A DNA stretch of 47,708 nt. Source: CAZLYK01 sp964563495 (lineage in GTDB: Bacteria > Acidobacteriota > Blastocatellia > RBC074). Position numbers and translations under genes: made by a program. Position 1 is the first letter of the stretch. Each line of letters starts with the position of its first letter. The stretch is from positions 1 through 47,708 of the forward strand of contig CAZLYK010000030.1 in assembly GCA_964563495.1 (NCBI GenBank), in the 5' to 3' direction. Below are positions 1-8,109 of this stretch, piece after piece. The notes under the pieces are model-generated. The model saw nothing but the letters and a program-made list of their open reading frames with translations. It was not told the origin of the DNA and ran no database searches.

Positions 1-104
1 GGGGCGACGGGGCGACGGGGCGACGGGGCGACGGGGCGACGGGGCGACGGGGGGATTGAATCATCAATCGCCCAATCGCCCCGTCGCCCCGTCGCCCTGT
101 CCAT
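1..104. repeat. GGGGCGAC tandem array with inverted arm (family C, copy 1)
   Basis: Six perfect head-to-tail copies of the 8-mer GGGGCGAC occupy 1-48 and are cut by the window edge. After a short palindromic centre (ATTGA-ATCA-TCAAT at about 55-68), the reverse-complement unit GTCGCCCC recurs at about 73-101, so the whole can fold into a long G/C-rich hairpin. It lies downstream of the TonB-family gene. The units are contiguous without spacers, so this is not a CRISPR array. A related pair of arms is at 15905-16188. Confidence 0.85.
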
Positions 105-153
105 CCTCCCTTGGCGTCTTGGCGATTTTTTAGAAAATAAACTCTCGCGATTG

Positions 154-918
154 TCATTCGAGGACGAAGTTGAACGTCAGGATTCCCTGGACTTTTACCG
201 GGACCTGGCTGAGAGTCGTCGGAGTGAATATCCATTGGCGGGCGGCAGCCACCGCCGCGCTTCTCAACATCGGGTGCCCGCTCAGGGCTTCAGCTTGAAT
301 AACCCTCCCCTCCTCAGAGATGGTCACCAATACCTGCACTGGTCCGTTCGCCTTGATCTGTTTTGCAATAATTGGATAGGCCGGCTTGATCTTCCTGATC
401 GCCGTGCCCCGCAACACCCCTTCTGAAAGGCGGCGGGGCCCGGATGTTCTGACCTCTGCAGACGGTGACGGCTCGTTCTTCGGCGCGGGGGCGGGTGCGG
501 GCGGAGGCGGCCCGGCATCGCTCGTCTCACGCCCCCCGGGAATAAACCCGCCGCCATTCTCGTAACGGTTAGGGGCCCCGGCGACAAATGGACCTGAGAC
601 TGTCACCGGATATCGATGCGCCTCAGTTGCCGGTGGAATATCTATCGGTCTGTTCGGCGGGATGAAGATATTTGGAACCGGAACGGTCCTGGGCGTGTTG
701 ACGGCAACGGACATAGGTGGAGGGCCTGAAGGCGGCGGCGGCGGAGCCAGCATGGCCTCAAGACTGAACTCTTCAGCCAACACCGGCCTGAACCCGACGA
801 TTGTCGCCAGGACAAGTATCATCGCGCCAATGCCATAGATCACACCCGCCACAAAGAAATATCGCCCTGCACGTCTTCCCTGCCCCTGAAGACTTGATTC
901 AATCAGTTTATCGAACAT
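154..918 (-). CDS. TonB-family energy-transducer protein
   Basis: A 254-residue protein with one N-terminal membrane segment (about residues 21-45), a proline-rich periplasmic stretch (APPPPPSGPPP and later PPPPAPAPAP), and a C-terminal TonB-type domain (about 168-254). The C-terminal part has the usual pattern: PAYP near its start, VTISEEGRV in the middle, and RQWIFTPT followed by a closing beta strand. TonB proteins carry proton-motive energy from the inner membrane to outer-membrane transporters. No ExbB/ExbD or TonB-dependent receptor lies nearby, and many Acidobacteriota carry several such proteins, so the specific partner is unknown. It is the last of three co-directional genes after an ECF sigma factor and its anti-sigma factor, which suggests the trio senses or serves envelope transport. 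The ATG start follows a G-rich GGGGGAAAA ribosome site. Confidence 0.85.
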   Translation of the reverse strand: MFDKLIESSLQGQGRRAGRYFFVAGVIYGIGAMILVLATIVGFRPVLAEEFSLEAMLAPPPPPSGPPPMSVAVNTPRTVPVPNIFIPPNRPIDIPPATEAHRYPVTVSGPFVAGAPNRYENGGGFIPGGRETSDAGPPPPAPAPAPKNEPSPSAEVRTSGPRRLSEGVLRGTAIRKIKPAYPIIAKQIKANGPVQVLVTISEEGRVIQAEALSGHPMLRSAAVAAARQWIFTPTTLSQVPVKVQGILTFNFVLE

Positions 919-1063
919 CGCTTTTTCCCCCGATCTAGAGACACTTCGACTATCGAGCGAAGAAAGAGATGCTCCGCCACGGTTTTTGGATAGAGGTATC
1001 CGTCCCAGTTACTTTTGGTAATCTGCGTCGGACAGCCTCAGGGTTTGGTCTTGGTTTGTTGGA

Positions 1064-1807
1064 TCAACCGATGATGTTGATCTTGCTGAAGATGACAACG
1101 GCTTCAGCGCTGGTGTTCTGATCCCGGCGAGCAGGCTGGAAACTCGCCTTTTGTTTGATCAGATTGGAAAACCTGGTCACGACGCCAGGATCTCGCGGCA
1201 GCGCCACAATCTGATTGACCGAGGCGCGCCCATCTTTGCGGACTTTGACAGTGGCGATGATTTCATCATTTTCCGAGAGGCTGGCGCCGACGCCTAAAAG
1301 CTCGCCGCTTGGAATGAAGACCGGCGGCGGCGGCGGCTGCAATAACATAACCTTGAGCCTGATTTCGTCAGAATCGGTCTCCTCAAGAATCACCTCAGTC
1401 GCCGCCTGAGCCAGAATCAATGCGCGATAGGAAGACCTGAAGACTCCGGTCGCGACCACTACCACCATGGCCATAGAGACGATAGCGCCGATGCCCTGCG
1501 AGAAGATGCGGGTGCGCCACAATTCCAGCCAGTCGGCGCGCTGCCGTGCGTAATTGGCCTGCAATCGCGCCTCGCGGTGCACGGCGGCCTGAATCTGTGA
1601 GGCCATCTCTAAGTGACGAGCATTGGAGTTGTTGGGAGCTTCCAATCCTCTCAATTCCGATCGTAGGGAGCGCAACTCGGCCGCGCGCTGACGACAGCCG
1701 ACGCACGATCGGAGATGTTTCTGCAGCCAGATCTGCTCGCGCTCCTCCGCGTATCCATCAAGCTGAACCGAATAGAGCAATGGGAAATCTCGACAAGTCA
1801 TGATCAT
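1064..1807 (-). CDS. Zinc-finger anti-sigma factor with one membrane segment and a TonB-like C-terminus
   Basis: A 247-residue protein. The N-terminus carries the ZAS-type zinc motif HLRSCVGC (His-x3-Cys-x2-Cys, about residues 31-38), typical of anti-sigma factors that hold an ECF sigma factor at the membrane. One hydrophobic segment (about 105-125, rich in V/A/M) should cross the inner membrane. The periplasmic part contains a PPPPPVF stretch and then about 75 residues whose pattern (VKVRKDGRA, then SFQPARR, then a final V/I/F strand) resembles a TonB C-terminal domain like that of the next gene. It lies directly downstream of the sigma factor gene, the usual arrangement. Two possible starts (ATG at 1807 and at 1801) differ by two residues; no strong ribosome site is visible. 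Anti-sigma role: well supported. TonB-like tail: my inference. Confidence 0.8.
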   Translation of the reverse strand: MIMTCRDFPLLYSVQLDGYAEEREQIWLQKHLRSCVGCRQRAAELRSLRSELRGLEAPNNSNARHLEMASQIQAAVHREARLQANYARQRADWLELWRTRIFSQGIGAIVSMAMVVVVATGVFRSSYRALILAQAATEVILEETDSDEIRLKVMLLQPPPPPVFIPSGELLGVGASLSENDEIIATVKVRKDGRASVNQIVALPRDPGVVTRFSNLIKQKASFQPARRDQNTSAEAVVIFSKINIIG

Positions 1808-2034
1808 TAATTGGTATCAGATTTATTATTTTGATCCCGAATGACTCCGTCTCCGAGCTGTTTTCGGGGACCGGCACCCGCCATGAACCGGTCATTAAAA
1901 GAACCAAACAAGGTTGCTGACCCTACTTTGGTTCACTGGCCCTTCGCCGACCCATCGGCTTTGAGTGTCGAAAAAGCGTTCACGCCGGATGCGTCGATCC
2001 CCGAAACTTAAAGAGAGTTGTTGAAAGCCGGGCA

Positions 2035-2778
2035 TCAACCTCTTGAATCGCCTTGATCAGGCTTCCCAGCCTCAATACTTCTCTGTAAAACTTCACGCAA
2101 CATCTCGCGACCACGGGCGATGCGCGATTTAACGGTTCCGACCGATACCCCGGTCACATAGGCTACATCTTCATAAGAGAGCCCCTCGATATCCCGCAAG
2201 ATGACGGCGATGCGGAAATCCTTTTTCAATCCGGCGAGGGCCCTTTCAAGCCGTTTCTCGCGCTCTCGCGAAAGGACTTCATCCTCTGGCGTCGCGCCCG
2301 GGCTGATCAAAAATTCGCCCGGATGCCGGAGATCGTTCTCGTTGCTGCCGGCCGGTCCATCGAGGGATGTCGTCTCCCGGCGATATCTGCGCCGCCACCA
2401 ACGCTCGGTGCTGCGCGCCTGATTGATCGCGATGCGGCAGATCCAGGTTTTCAAACTCGCCTCTCCGCGGAAACCGGTGAAGTGACGATAGATCTTTAAA
2501 AAAGTCTCCTGCGTCGCGTCGCGAGCATCCTCGGCGTCGCCAAGGATTCGCAGAGCCAGGGAATAGACCAAAGGCTGGTATTCCATGACCAGGTCATCGA
2601 ACGCGGTCATTTCGCCGGATCTCAGGCGCGCGACCATGGCCGTATCGTAGGGAGACGGAGGACACGGCTGTACTATCCGCCCGGCCTCGTCCTGTAAAAC
2701 GAGCTCCGGCGACAACAATTCCGAGCGACCGAACTCTTCGAGGCCTGCCACCAACAAAGCCTCTTTCTCGGCTAGCAT
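2035..2778 (-). CDS. RNA polymerase sigma factor, ECF (RpoE-like) group
   Basis: A 247-residue sigma-70 family protein. Region 2 lies at about residues 58-130 (AFDDLVMEYQPLVYSLALRI, DARDATQETFLKIYRHF, then the WICRIAINQARS helix). Region 4 lies at about 185-235 (GLSYEDVAYVTGVSVGTVKS helix-turn-helix). Regions 1.1 and 3 are absent, which defines the ECF group. About 45 residues precede region 2, longer than usual, so the true start may be the internal ATG near 2637. The gene is followed on the same strand by a zinc-finger anti-sigma factor and a TonB-family protein, so it probably governs an envelope or stress regulon and its own operon. I could not identify an autoregulated promoter. Confidence 0.9.
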   Translation of the reverse strand: MLAEKEALLVAGLEEFGRSELLSPELVLQDEAGRIVQPCPPSPYDTAMVARLRSGEMTAFDDLVMEYQPLVYSLALRILGDAEDARDATQETFLKIYRHFTGFRGEASLKTWICRIAINQARSTERWWRRRYRRETTSLDGPAGSNENDLRHPGEFLISPGATPEDEVLSREREKRLERALAGLKKDFRIAVILRDIEGLSYEDVAYVTGVSVGTVKSRIARGREMLREVLQRSIEAGKPDQGDSRG

Positions 2779-2796
2779 GCGCGCCCAATCTCCGAC

Positions 2797-2961
2797 TTAC
2801 AGCGGTTTTTCAGTTTCGAGCGTCTGACCGGAAGCACGAAACTGAAAAACCGCGCTGATAGCATTGGTCATCAATCAACGCTTACCCTGCGGCAGCAATT
2901 TTCACATTTGGGCGACCGCGAGGGCGCGGCCAAACAAATGGGGAAATTGCTATAATCTTGA
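2797..2961. repeat. Double-hairpin intergenic element (family B, copy 1)
   Basis: Two hairpins are separated by a conserved spacer. The first has perfect 17-base arms (GCGGTTTTTCAGTTTCG and its complement). The spacer reads GCATTGGTCATCAATC, then GCTTACCCTGCGGCAGCAA. The second hairpin (about 2894-2920 with 2925-2951) is imperfect here. The element ends in TTGCTATAATC, which includes a TATAAT hexamer with no convincing -35 partner. A second copy lies at 6144-6340 with the same order of parts. It occupies the gap between the sigma factor gene and the aminotransferase gene. The short open frame across it (2864-3052) is not convincing as a gene. Confidence 0.8.
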
Positions 2962-3052
2962 TCCATCTGATCTTGATGAACTAATTCGCGCTCGACCTCG
3001 CCACCTCCAACAACACCGATATAGACCCCGAGTCGAATCAAAAGTTCCCTAA

Positions 3053-4426
3053 CTATTTTACCTCACAAACGCTAAAAACCTGATCGAGGGTCTTAAGCAC
3101 GAAGTCGCACTGTTCCCGGTCGATGACCAGCGGCGGAGACAAGCGGATCGTACTCACGCCGCAGCCTTGAATAATCACGCCTCGATTGAAGCACTCGATC
3201 TCGGCCTGCAAGAGCGCGTCCGGATGAGGCTCCTTTGTCGCCCTATCCTTGACCAGCTCGACGCCGATCATGAGCCCTTTGCCCCGGACGTCGCCGATGA
3301 TCCGGTGCTTGTTGGTAAGCTCCCGCAATCCGCCGAGTAGATAATCTCCCATCTTCGCGGCGTTGTCGATCAGGCTCTCCTCGAGCAGCTCGATCGTGGT
3401 CAGCGATGCGGCGATTGCCACCGGGTTTCCGCCGAATGTCGAAGCGTGCGAGCCGGGTGGCCAATCCATCAGATCGGCTCGCGCGATGGTCACCCCGAGG
3501 GGCAAGCCCGAGGCAATGCCTTTGGCTATGCTCATGATATCCGGGACAAAGCCGAAATGCTCAGAGGCGAACATCTTTCCAGTCCGCCCCATGCCCGACT
3601 GCACCTCATCGGCGATCACTCTGACACCGTACTTGTCGGCGATCCGACGAATGGTCTGCAGGAATGAAGCCGGCGGGACCAGATAACCGCCCTCACCCTG
3701 GATCGGCTCGACCACGATCGCGGCGCACTCTTCGGCCGGGACGGTCGTTTTGAAGAGCAGATCCTCGATCACGCGAGCGCAGTGAGGCCCCTTTGATTCC
3801 TGCGCGCCGCAAGTCTCGGGCTTCAGGTTGTAGGGGCATCGATAACAATTGGCATAGGGGATGTGAGAGACATCCAGCACCTGGCGACCGAATCCGGTGC
3901 GCTGCCTCGATTTACTGGCGGTCAGTGAGAGCGCCCCCATGGTCCGGCCGTGGAATGCCCCGAAAAATCCGATCAGTTTCTGCCGCCGAGTCGAATACAT
4001 GGCCAGTTTGACGGCACCCTCAACCGCTTCTGCCCCGGAGTTTCCGAAGTGGGCCCGCTTCGGAAAGTCGCCGGGAACCAGCCGGCTCAGCTTCTCAGCC
4101 AGTGCGGGTAGATGCGGATAATAATAATCAGTGCCTGAAATGTGAATGAAATCGTCGATCTGCTTTCTGATCGCCTCGATCACCTGCGGATGCGCGTGCC
4201 CGGTCGAACAGACCGCCACGCCGGCGTTGAAGTCCAGAAAGATGTTGCCATCGACGTCCTCAATCATCGCTCCGCGCCCGCGCTTGATCACGAGCGGATA
4301 GCTGCGCGTGTATGATGGTGAAATGTAGATCGCATCACGCGCGACAATCTCCTGCGCCTGCGGACCCGGCAGCGCGGTCCTGATCTCGGGTAGCTTCGCG
4401 GTCTTCAATTCTGCTCTGCCGTGCAT
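3053..4426 (-). CDS. Class-III PLP aminotransferase, acetylornithine/4-aminobutyrate aminotransferase family
   Basis: A 457-residue fold-type I PLP enzyme. Visible marks are the N-terminal substrate-loop motif FLDFNAGVAVCSTGHAHP, the PLP phosphate-binding NSGAEAVEGAVKLA (about residue 130), GAFHGRT, the Asp motif VRVIADEVQSGMGRTG, and the Schiff-base lysine in SIAKGIASG (about residue 298). A cysteine-rich insert (CYRCPYNLKPETC with a further HC) is known from the subgroup that includes archaeal-type GABA aminotransferases and broad-substrate amino-acid racemases. Substrate cannot be fixed from sequence: GABA, ornithine, lysine or racemisation are all possible. The ATG start has a good GGAGG ribosome site 9 bases upstream. 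It stands downstream of cysS on the same strand without an obvious metabolic partner. Confidence 0.88.
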   Translation of the reverse strand: MHGRAELKTAKLPEIRTALPGPQAQEIVARDAIYISPSYTRSYPLVIKRGRGAMIEDVDGNIFLDFNAGVAVCSTGHAHPQVIEAIRKQIDDFIHISGTDYYYPHLPALAEKLSRLVPGDFPKRAHFGNSGAEAVEGAVKLAMYSTRRQKLIGFFGAFHGRTMGALSLTASKSRQRTGFGRQVLDVSHIPYANCYRCPYNLKPETCGAQESKGPHCARVIEDLLFKTTVPAEECAAIVVEPIQGEGGYLVPPASFLQTIRRIADKYGVRVIADEVQSGMGRTGKMFASEHFGFVPDIMSIAKGIASGLPLGVTIARADLMDWPPGSHASTFGGNPVAIAASLTTIELLEESLIDNAAKMGDYLLGGLRELTNKHRIIGDVRGKGLMIGVELVKDRATKEPHPDALLQAEIECFNRGVIIQGCGVSTIRLSPPLVIDREQCDFVLKTLDQVFSVCEVK

Positions 4427-4593
4427 AGTTCAATACCTCCGTAAATACTTTGTAAATTATCTTTTCCGACAAGGATGTAGGGTGGGTAAAATATGCAAGC
4501 AAAGAGCCGCTAGTCCGCGAAGAGGTTTTTGCGGCTCAAGAGGGGGATGTGCTGAACGATGAGAGAAATGCCGTGCATGGTGGTCATCGGCTC

Positions 4594-4633
4594 TTGTTCA
4601 ATCCTGCAAAAATCTTGTTTATCCTGTCTATTT
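4594..4633. repeat. Single arm of palindromic repeat (family A) at the cysS stop
   Basis: One arm only (AATCCTGCAAAAATC...ATCCTGTCTATTT). Read on the minus strand, the arm begins AAATAGACAGGAT, and its TAG is the stop codon of cysS. No matching second arm is seen within 100 bases. Confidence 0.8.
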
Positions 4634-6043
4634 ATCACTTTCAGGCTTCTTGCGGCGCCAGCGGGGACCGTCTTTGGTGTCTTCGAGGATGATGCCAAGG
4701 GCCGTCAACTGGTCGCGAATCTCGTCGGCTCGCGCAAAATTTCCGGCTGAACGCGCCGCCTGGCGCTCATCGATCAGCGCCTGTATCTCCGAATCGAGCA
4801 TCTCCTTCCCGACCTGACCGAAGATATTGAAGACCGAATCGAAGCGATCGACCAGCGCAAGCAAGGCTCTCTGATCTTCTGCTTTGACCGAGCCCTGGGC
4901 CATGGCGGTATTCGTCTCGCGGACAAAGTCGTGAACTGCCGCCAGAGCTTCCGCGGTATTGAGGTCGTCGTCGAGCGCCGCTTCGAATCGCTTCTCTGAG
5001 CGCTCGATCAGGCTGGCCAGCGCCGGGGTCGATCCCTCCCCCGGCTTGAGCTCGGTCAATCTCAGCTTGAAATCGTTCAACCTGGTGACCGTGCTCTCGG
5101 TGCCGCGCAGACCTTCGAGCGTGAAGTTGAGCTGCTTGTGATGCGGAGCTGAAAGCAGCAGATAGCGGATCGCGCGCGCGGTGTAACCTTTTTCGATCAG
5201 GTCGCGAAAAGTGTAGAAGTTGCCGAGCGATTTCGACATCTTCTGCCCTTCGACCATGAGAAACTCGGCGTGCACCCAGTAACGGACAAACGGCTTGCCG
5301 GTCGCGCCTTCCGATTGCGCGATCTCGTTTTCGTGATGCGGAAAGATCAGGTCTACGCCGCCCGCGTGTATGTCGAACGTCTCTCCCAGAGCCTTGATCG
5401 ACATGGCCGAGCACTCGATATGCCAGCCGGGGCGTCCAGCCCCGAGCTCTGTCTCCCAGAACGGCTCTCCCGGCTTCGCGGCTTTCCAGAGAACAAAATC
5501 GCGCGCATCCTCCTTCGTATACTCGTCGGCGTCGACACGCTCGCTCGCCCCGGCGAGATTGCCCTCCAGACTGATTTTAGATAGGCATCCGTAATGACGA
5601 TGGGTCGCAATCCGGTAATAAATCGACCCATCCGATTGATAGGTATGCCCTTTCTCGCCGAGTCGTTTGATCAGGTCGACCATCTCCGGGATGTGATCGG
5701 TCGCACGCAGGACCTGATCCGGCCTCTCAGCCCCGAGTGCGTCGAAATCCTCAAAGAAATATTCGATGTATTTGTCCGTGTAATCGCGCAGACTCATCTT
5801 GCGCTCGACCGCGCGCGCGATGATCTTGTCGTCAACATCCGTAATATTCATGACATGGCGCAGCCGATAACCCTTGTACTTGATGTATCGACGCAGCAGA
5901 TCAGTGAAAAGAAAAGTGCGAAAATTGCCGATGTGCGCGTAATCGTAGACCGTCGGACCGCAGACATACATCCGCACCTCCGGCGGGTTGAGCGGCTCGA
6001 AGTCCTCGACTTGATTGGTCAGTGTGTTGTAAAGCTTGAACAT
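4628..6043 (-). CDS. cysS: Cysteinyl-tRNA synthetase
   Basis: A 471-residue class-I aminoacyl-tRNA synthetase that charges tRNA-Cys. The N-terminal catalytic domain has MYVCGPTVYDYAHIGNFRT (zinc-ligand Cys plus the HIGN form of the HIGH signature), NITDVDDKI, the Cys/His zinc ligands around WHIECSAMS and HHENEIAQSE, and the KMSKSLGN loop at about residue 268. The C-terminal part is the helical DALR-type region (about 340-471). Length matches bacterial CysS (460-470). The TAG stop is supplied by an adjoining family-A repeat arm, so the last residues (PESDK) are next to repeat DNA. The upstream gap contains a family-B element. Confidence 0.97.
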   Translation of the reverse strand: MFKLYNTLTNQVEDFEPLNPPEVRMYVCGPTVYDYAHIGNFRTFLFTDLLRRYIKYKGYRLRHVMNITDVDDKIIARAVERKMSLRDYTDKYIEYFFEDFDALGAERPDQVLRATDHIPEMVDLIKRLGEKGHTYQSDGSIYYRIATHRHYGCLSKISLEGNLAGASERVDADEYTKEDARDFVLWKAAKPGEPFWETELGAGRPGWHIECSAMSIKALGETFDIHAGGVDLIFPHHENEIAQSEGATGKPFVRYWVHAEFLMVEGQKMSKSLGNFYTFRDLIEKGYTARAIRYLLLSAPHHKQLNFTLEGLRGTESTVTRLNDFKLRLTELKPGEGSTPALASLIERSEKRFEAALDDDLNTAEALAAVHDFVRETNTAMAQGSVKAEDQRALLALVDRFDSVFNIFGQVGKEMLDSEIQALIDERQAARSAGNFARADEIRDQLTALGIILEDTKDGPRWRRKKPESDK

Positions 6044-6143
6044 TTGTTAATAATTCCAAGGTAAATTACCGATAAATCCGATTGAATAAACAGTTTATTG
6101 AAATCTTGACGGGCTTGTCAAACACCCGATAAATCGACGGGAT

Positions 6144-6340
6144 GACAGCGGCTTTCAGTTTCGTGCGTCCGGTCAGACGCACGACCGTCAGGGAGGGCGA
6201 CTGCCAGGACGCACGAAACTGAAAAACCGCGCTGATCGCATTGGTCATCAATCGATGCTTACCCTGCGGCAGCAAGTTTCACGTTTGTGCGACCGCGAGG
6301 ACGCGGTCGCACAAACGTGAAACTTGCTATAATCCCGTCT
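6144..6340. repeat. Double-hairpin intergenic element (family B, copy 2)
   Basis: Same parts and order as the copy at 2797-2961. The first hairpin here is longer (CAGTTTCGTGCGTC paired with GACGCACGAAACTG) and encloses about 40 bases. The second is a perfect 27-base stem (6271-6297 with 6302-6328) closed by the tetraloop AGGA. It again ends in TTGCTATAATC. Loops and stems have changed between copies while pairing is kept, which suggests selection for the fold or gene conversion between arms. It lies between the cold-shock gene and cysS. Confidence 0.85.
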
Positions 6341-6355
6341 ATTTATCGGGCAAAT

Positions 6356-6395
6356 AAAAAAAATGCCCTGCCCCTTTATGCGACGGGCAAGGCAT
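6356..6395 (-). terminator. Rho-independent terminator after the cold-shock gene
   Basis: Read on the minus strand: ATGCC-T-TGCCC, a loop of about 11 bases, GGGCA-G-GGCAT, then a run of eight T. It starts about 35 bases after the cold-shock stop codon. This is the clearest intrinsic terminator in the window. Confidence 0.85.
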
Positions 6396-6430
6396 AAGCG
6401 TTGAGAGATTTTGTTGTAGGAAGTGCGGAG

Positions 6431-6646
<216 letters not shown>

Positions 6647-7068
6647 GGTAAAAACAACCTCCTGATTTACTGATAAACGAGCCCTGGATTCCACAGCCCG
6701 TTGGGTTAAAGCTAATGTCCCGCTTGCGCAGTGCTCAACGCTAACATCCTCAATCCTTGGCTCAGCTCTTGGCTAAGCTACTTGGCCAAGCTTCAGGCCT
6801 GAAGCTGACGCATCGTCTTGCGGGGCAACATTGTTCAAAGCAAAAGCCGCACTTTGAAGCTATCTTTTTGATATACAGCTTCACGCACGGCTCTGACTCT
6901 GAAGATGTTGGGGGTAACACAACGTACAACTGCTACTCTATCGTGATTCAGATTGTGTATTGGATTGCGCCTGAGACGGCGCTCTTGACAGACACGGCGC
7001 GCATACTACTTAACGTAGATTTTACTGTCAAGCGGAAAAATGAATTTTGGTTAAGATTGAATAAAAAA
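6647..7068. other. Intergenic region with nested perfect palindromes
   Basis: No convincing gene is seen. The open frame at 6757-7095 has no family resemblance and no ribosome site. The notable content is two adjoining palindromes, CTTGGCCAAG (6781-6790) and AGCTTCAGGCCTGAAGCT (6789-6806). They may be operator-like sites or remnants of the cold-shock 5' region. The rest is A/T-richer than the surroundings. It should contain the cold-shock promoter on the minus strand, but I cannot pinpoint it. Confidence 0.5.
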
Positions 7069-7656
7069 TCATTTTTTAGGGACGGGACCGATTGAGTGCG
7101 TTTTTCCTCTCGGGAGAGGGTTCGAGGGTTCGAAATCCGATCGCGCAAGACTGTAATAGAGAGCTGGCAAATTATTGATTTCAATCAGCTTAGTCCTTTG
7201 CATCCCGGTCTTCTCCATGACCCTGAAGGAGGCATAGTTTGGCGGGTCTGCACCTGCAAAAATCTTCTCCAGCCCGATCTCTTCAAATCCAAATCGGAGT
7301 ACGGCTCGGGCGGCTTCACCGGCTATTCCGCGCCCCCAATACTCCGGCGAGAGGCCATACAAGATCTCAACCTCAGGCCGGTCACTGAGTTCACTCTCGA
7401 ACTGCCTTAGCCCACTAAACCCGATCAGTCCCGGGGCATTCTTTAGATTAATGGTCCAGAATCCATAACCATTCGACCCAAAGCTCGCGATGCTGTCGCC
7501 AATGATCTCTGCCGCAGTTTCAAGGCTGATGGTTTTATCATCCCACAGGTACTTCCTCATCCTGGGCTCGATCCAAAGGCGGTGCAGGAACTCAAGATCG
7601 GTCATTGCGAACGGGCGTAACCTCAGGCGCGATGTCTCAAGCAGGACTGCCGTCAT
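7069..7656 (-). CDS. GNAT-family N-acetyltransferase (RimJ/RimL-like)
   Basis: A 195-residue acetyltransferase of the Acetyltransf_3 type. It opens with the standard ETSRLRLRPFAMTDLEFLHRL. The acetyl-CoA-binding core has GYGFWTI, then EILYGLSPEYWGRGIAGEAA (the Q/RxxGxG/A loop is WGRGIAGEA) and the NYASFRVMEKTGM signature near the end. Members acetylate N-termini of ribosomal proteins, antibiotics or other small amines; the substrate here is unknown. I chose the ATG at 7656 because family similarity begins at once (MTAVLLETSRLRLRPF); the longer frame adds unrelated residues. The last 25 residues (SNPLPRGKTHSIGPVPKK) look like a non-domain tail. Confidence 0.9.
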   Translation of the reverse strand: MTAVLLETSRLRLRPFAMTDLEFLHRLWIEPRMRKYLWDDKTISLETAAEIIGDSIASFGSNGYGFWTINLKNAPGLIGFSGLRQFESELSDRPEVEILYGLSPEYWGRGIAGEAARAVLRFGFEEIGLEKIFAGADPPNYASFRVMEKTGMQRTKLIEINNLPALYYSLARSDFEPSNPLPRGKTHSIGPVPKK

Positions 7657-8109
7657 ACCAACATTGACATCAATCAGTAATACCGCCGAAAAGGCAAAAA
7701 AATGGCGGTAGGATTCTTGCGAATCCCACCGCACCGAGGGCTTTGCTGGGATGAAAACTCAAAAAGAACGAGGAGTTTGCCGGATCTCTGATCCTGGCAA
7801 CCAGCTTATTAATTCTCTCGATTTGAAAAAGCGTTGAATCCGGTTGATCAAAATCAACCTTTGGCACTTCCCGAGCAACTTCAATGCCGCAGTTCAGTTA
7901 TCTCGATCATGGCTCTTTAGACCAGTATTATCAATGATTTAGCTTTCTGAAATTGAACAAGGTTCTGAGTGCCTTTCTGAAACTTTGGATTTTTATCCAT
8001 TATTTCGTATTCGAGGATCAGTTAAATATAGAGAATGGAGTTCACTAATGATCAGATCTTCTGATAGTCTTTAGATCCCTGTCAGACCGATCTTGCTATC
8101 GCCTGGAGT
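7657..8109. other. Divergent intergenic region with hairpins
   Basis: Separates the minus-strand acetyltransferase from the plus-strand secreted protease, so it should hold both promoters, but neither is clear. TACCGCC/GGCGGTA arms (7681-7687 with 7704-7710) and an adjacent hairpin GGATTC-TTGC-GAATCC (about 7713-7728) lie just upstream of the acetyltransferase start. CTTTCTGAAA occurs twice, near 7942 and 7972, on the protease side. No gene is convincing here. Confidence 0.4.

Noticed and set aside
1..48. GGGGCGAC array as a CRISPR array
   Set aside because: Units are 8 bases and contiguous, with no spacers and no cas genes nearby.
2864..3052. A 62-residue open frame across the family-B repeat
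   Set aside because: Most of it is translated hairpin DNA; the second copy of the repeat does not keep the frame.
4504..4537. GAGCCGC/GCGGCTC hairpin between cysS and the aminotransferase gene as a terminator
   Set aside because: The stem is only 7 bases with a 20-base loop, and no T-run follows on the minus strand.
6757..7095. A 112-residue open frame in the gap after the acetyltransferase
   Set aside because: No ribosome site, no family pattern, overlaps the end of the acetyltransferase gene and palindromic DNA.
7118..7142. GGTTCGAAATCC resembling a tRNA T-arm
   Set aside because: No acceptor, D or anticodon arm can be built around it, and it lies inside the coding end of the acetyltransferase gene.
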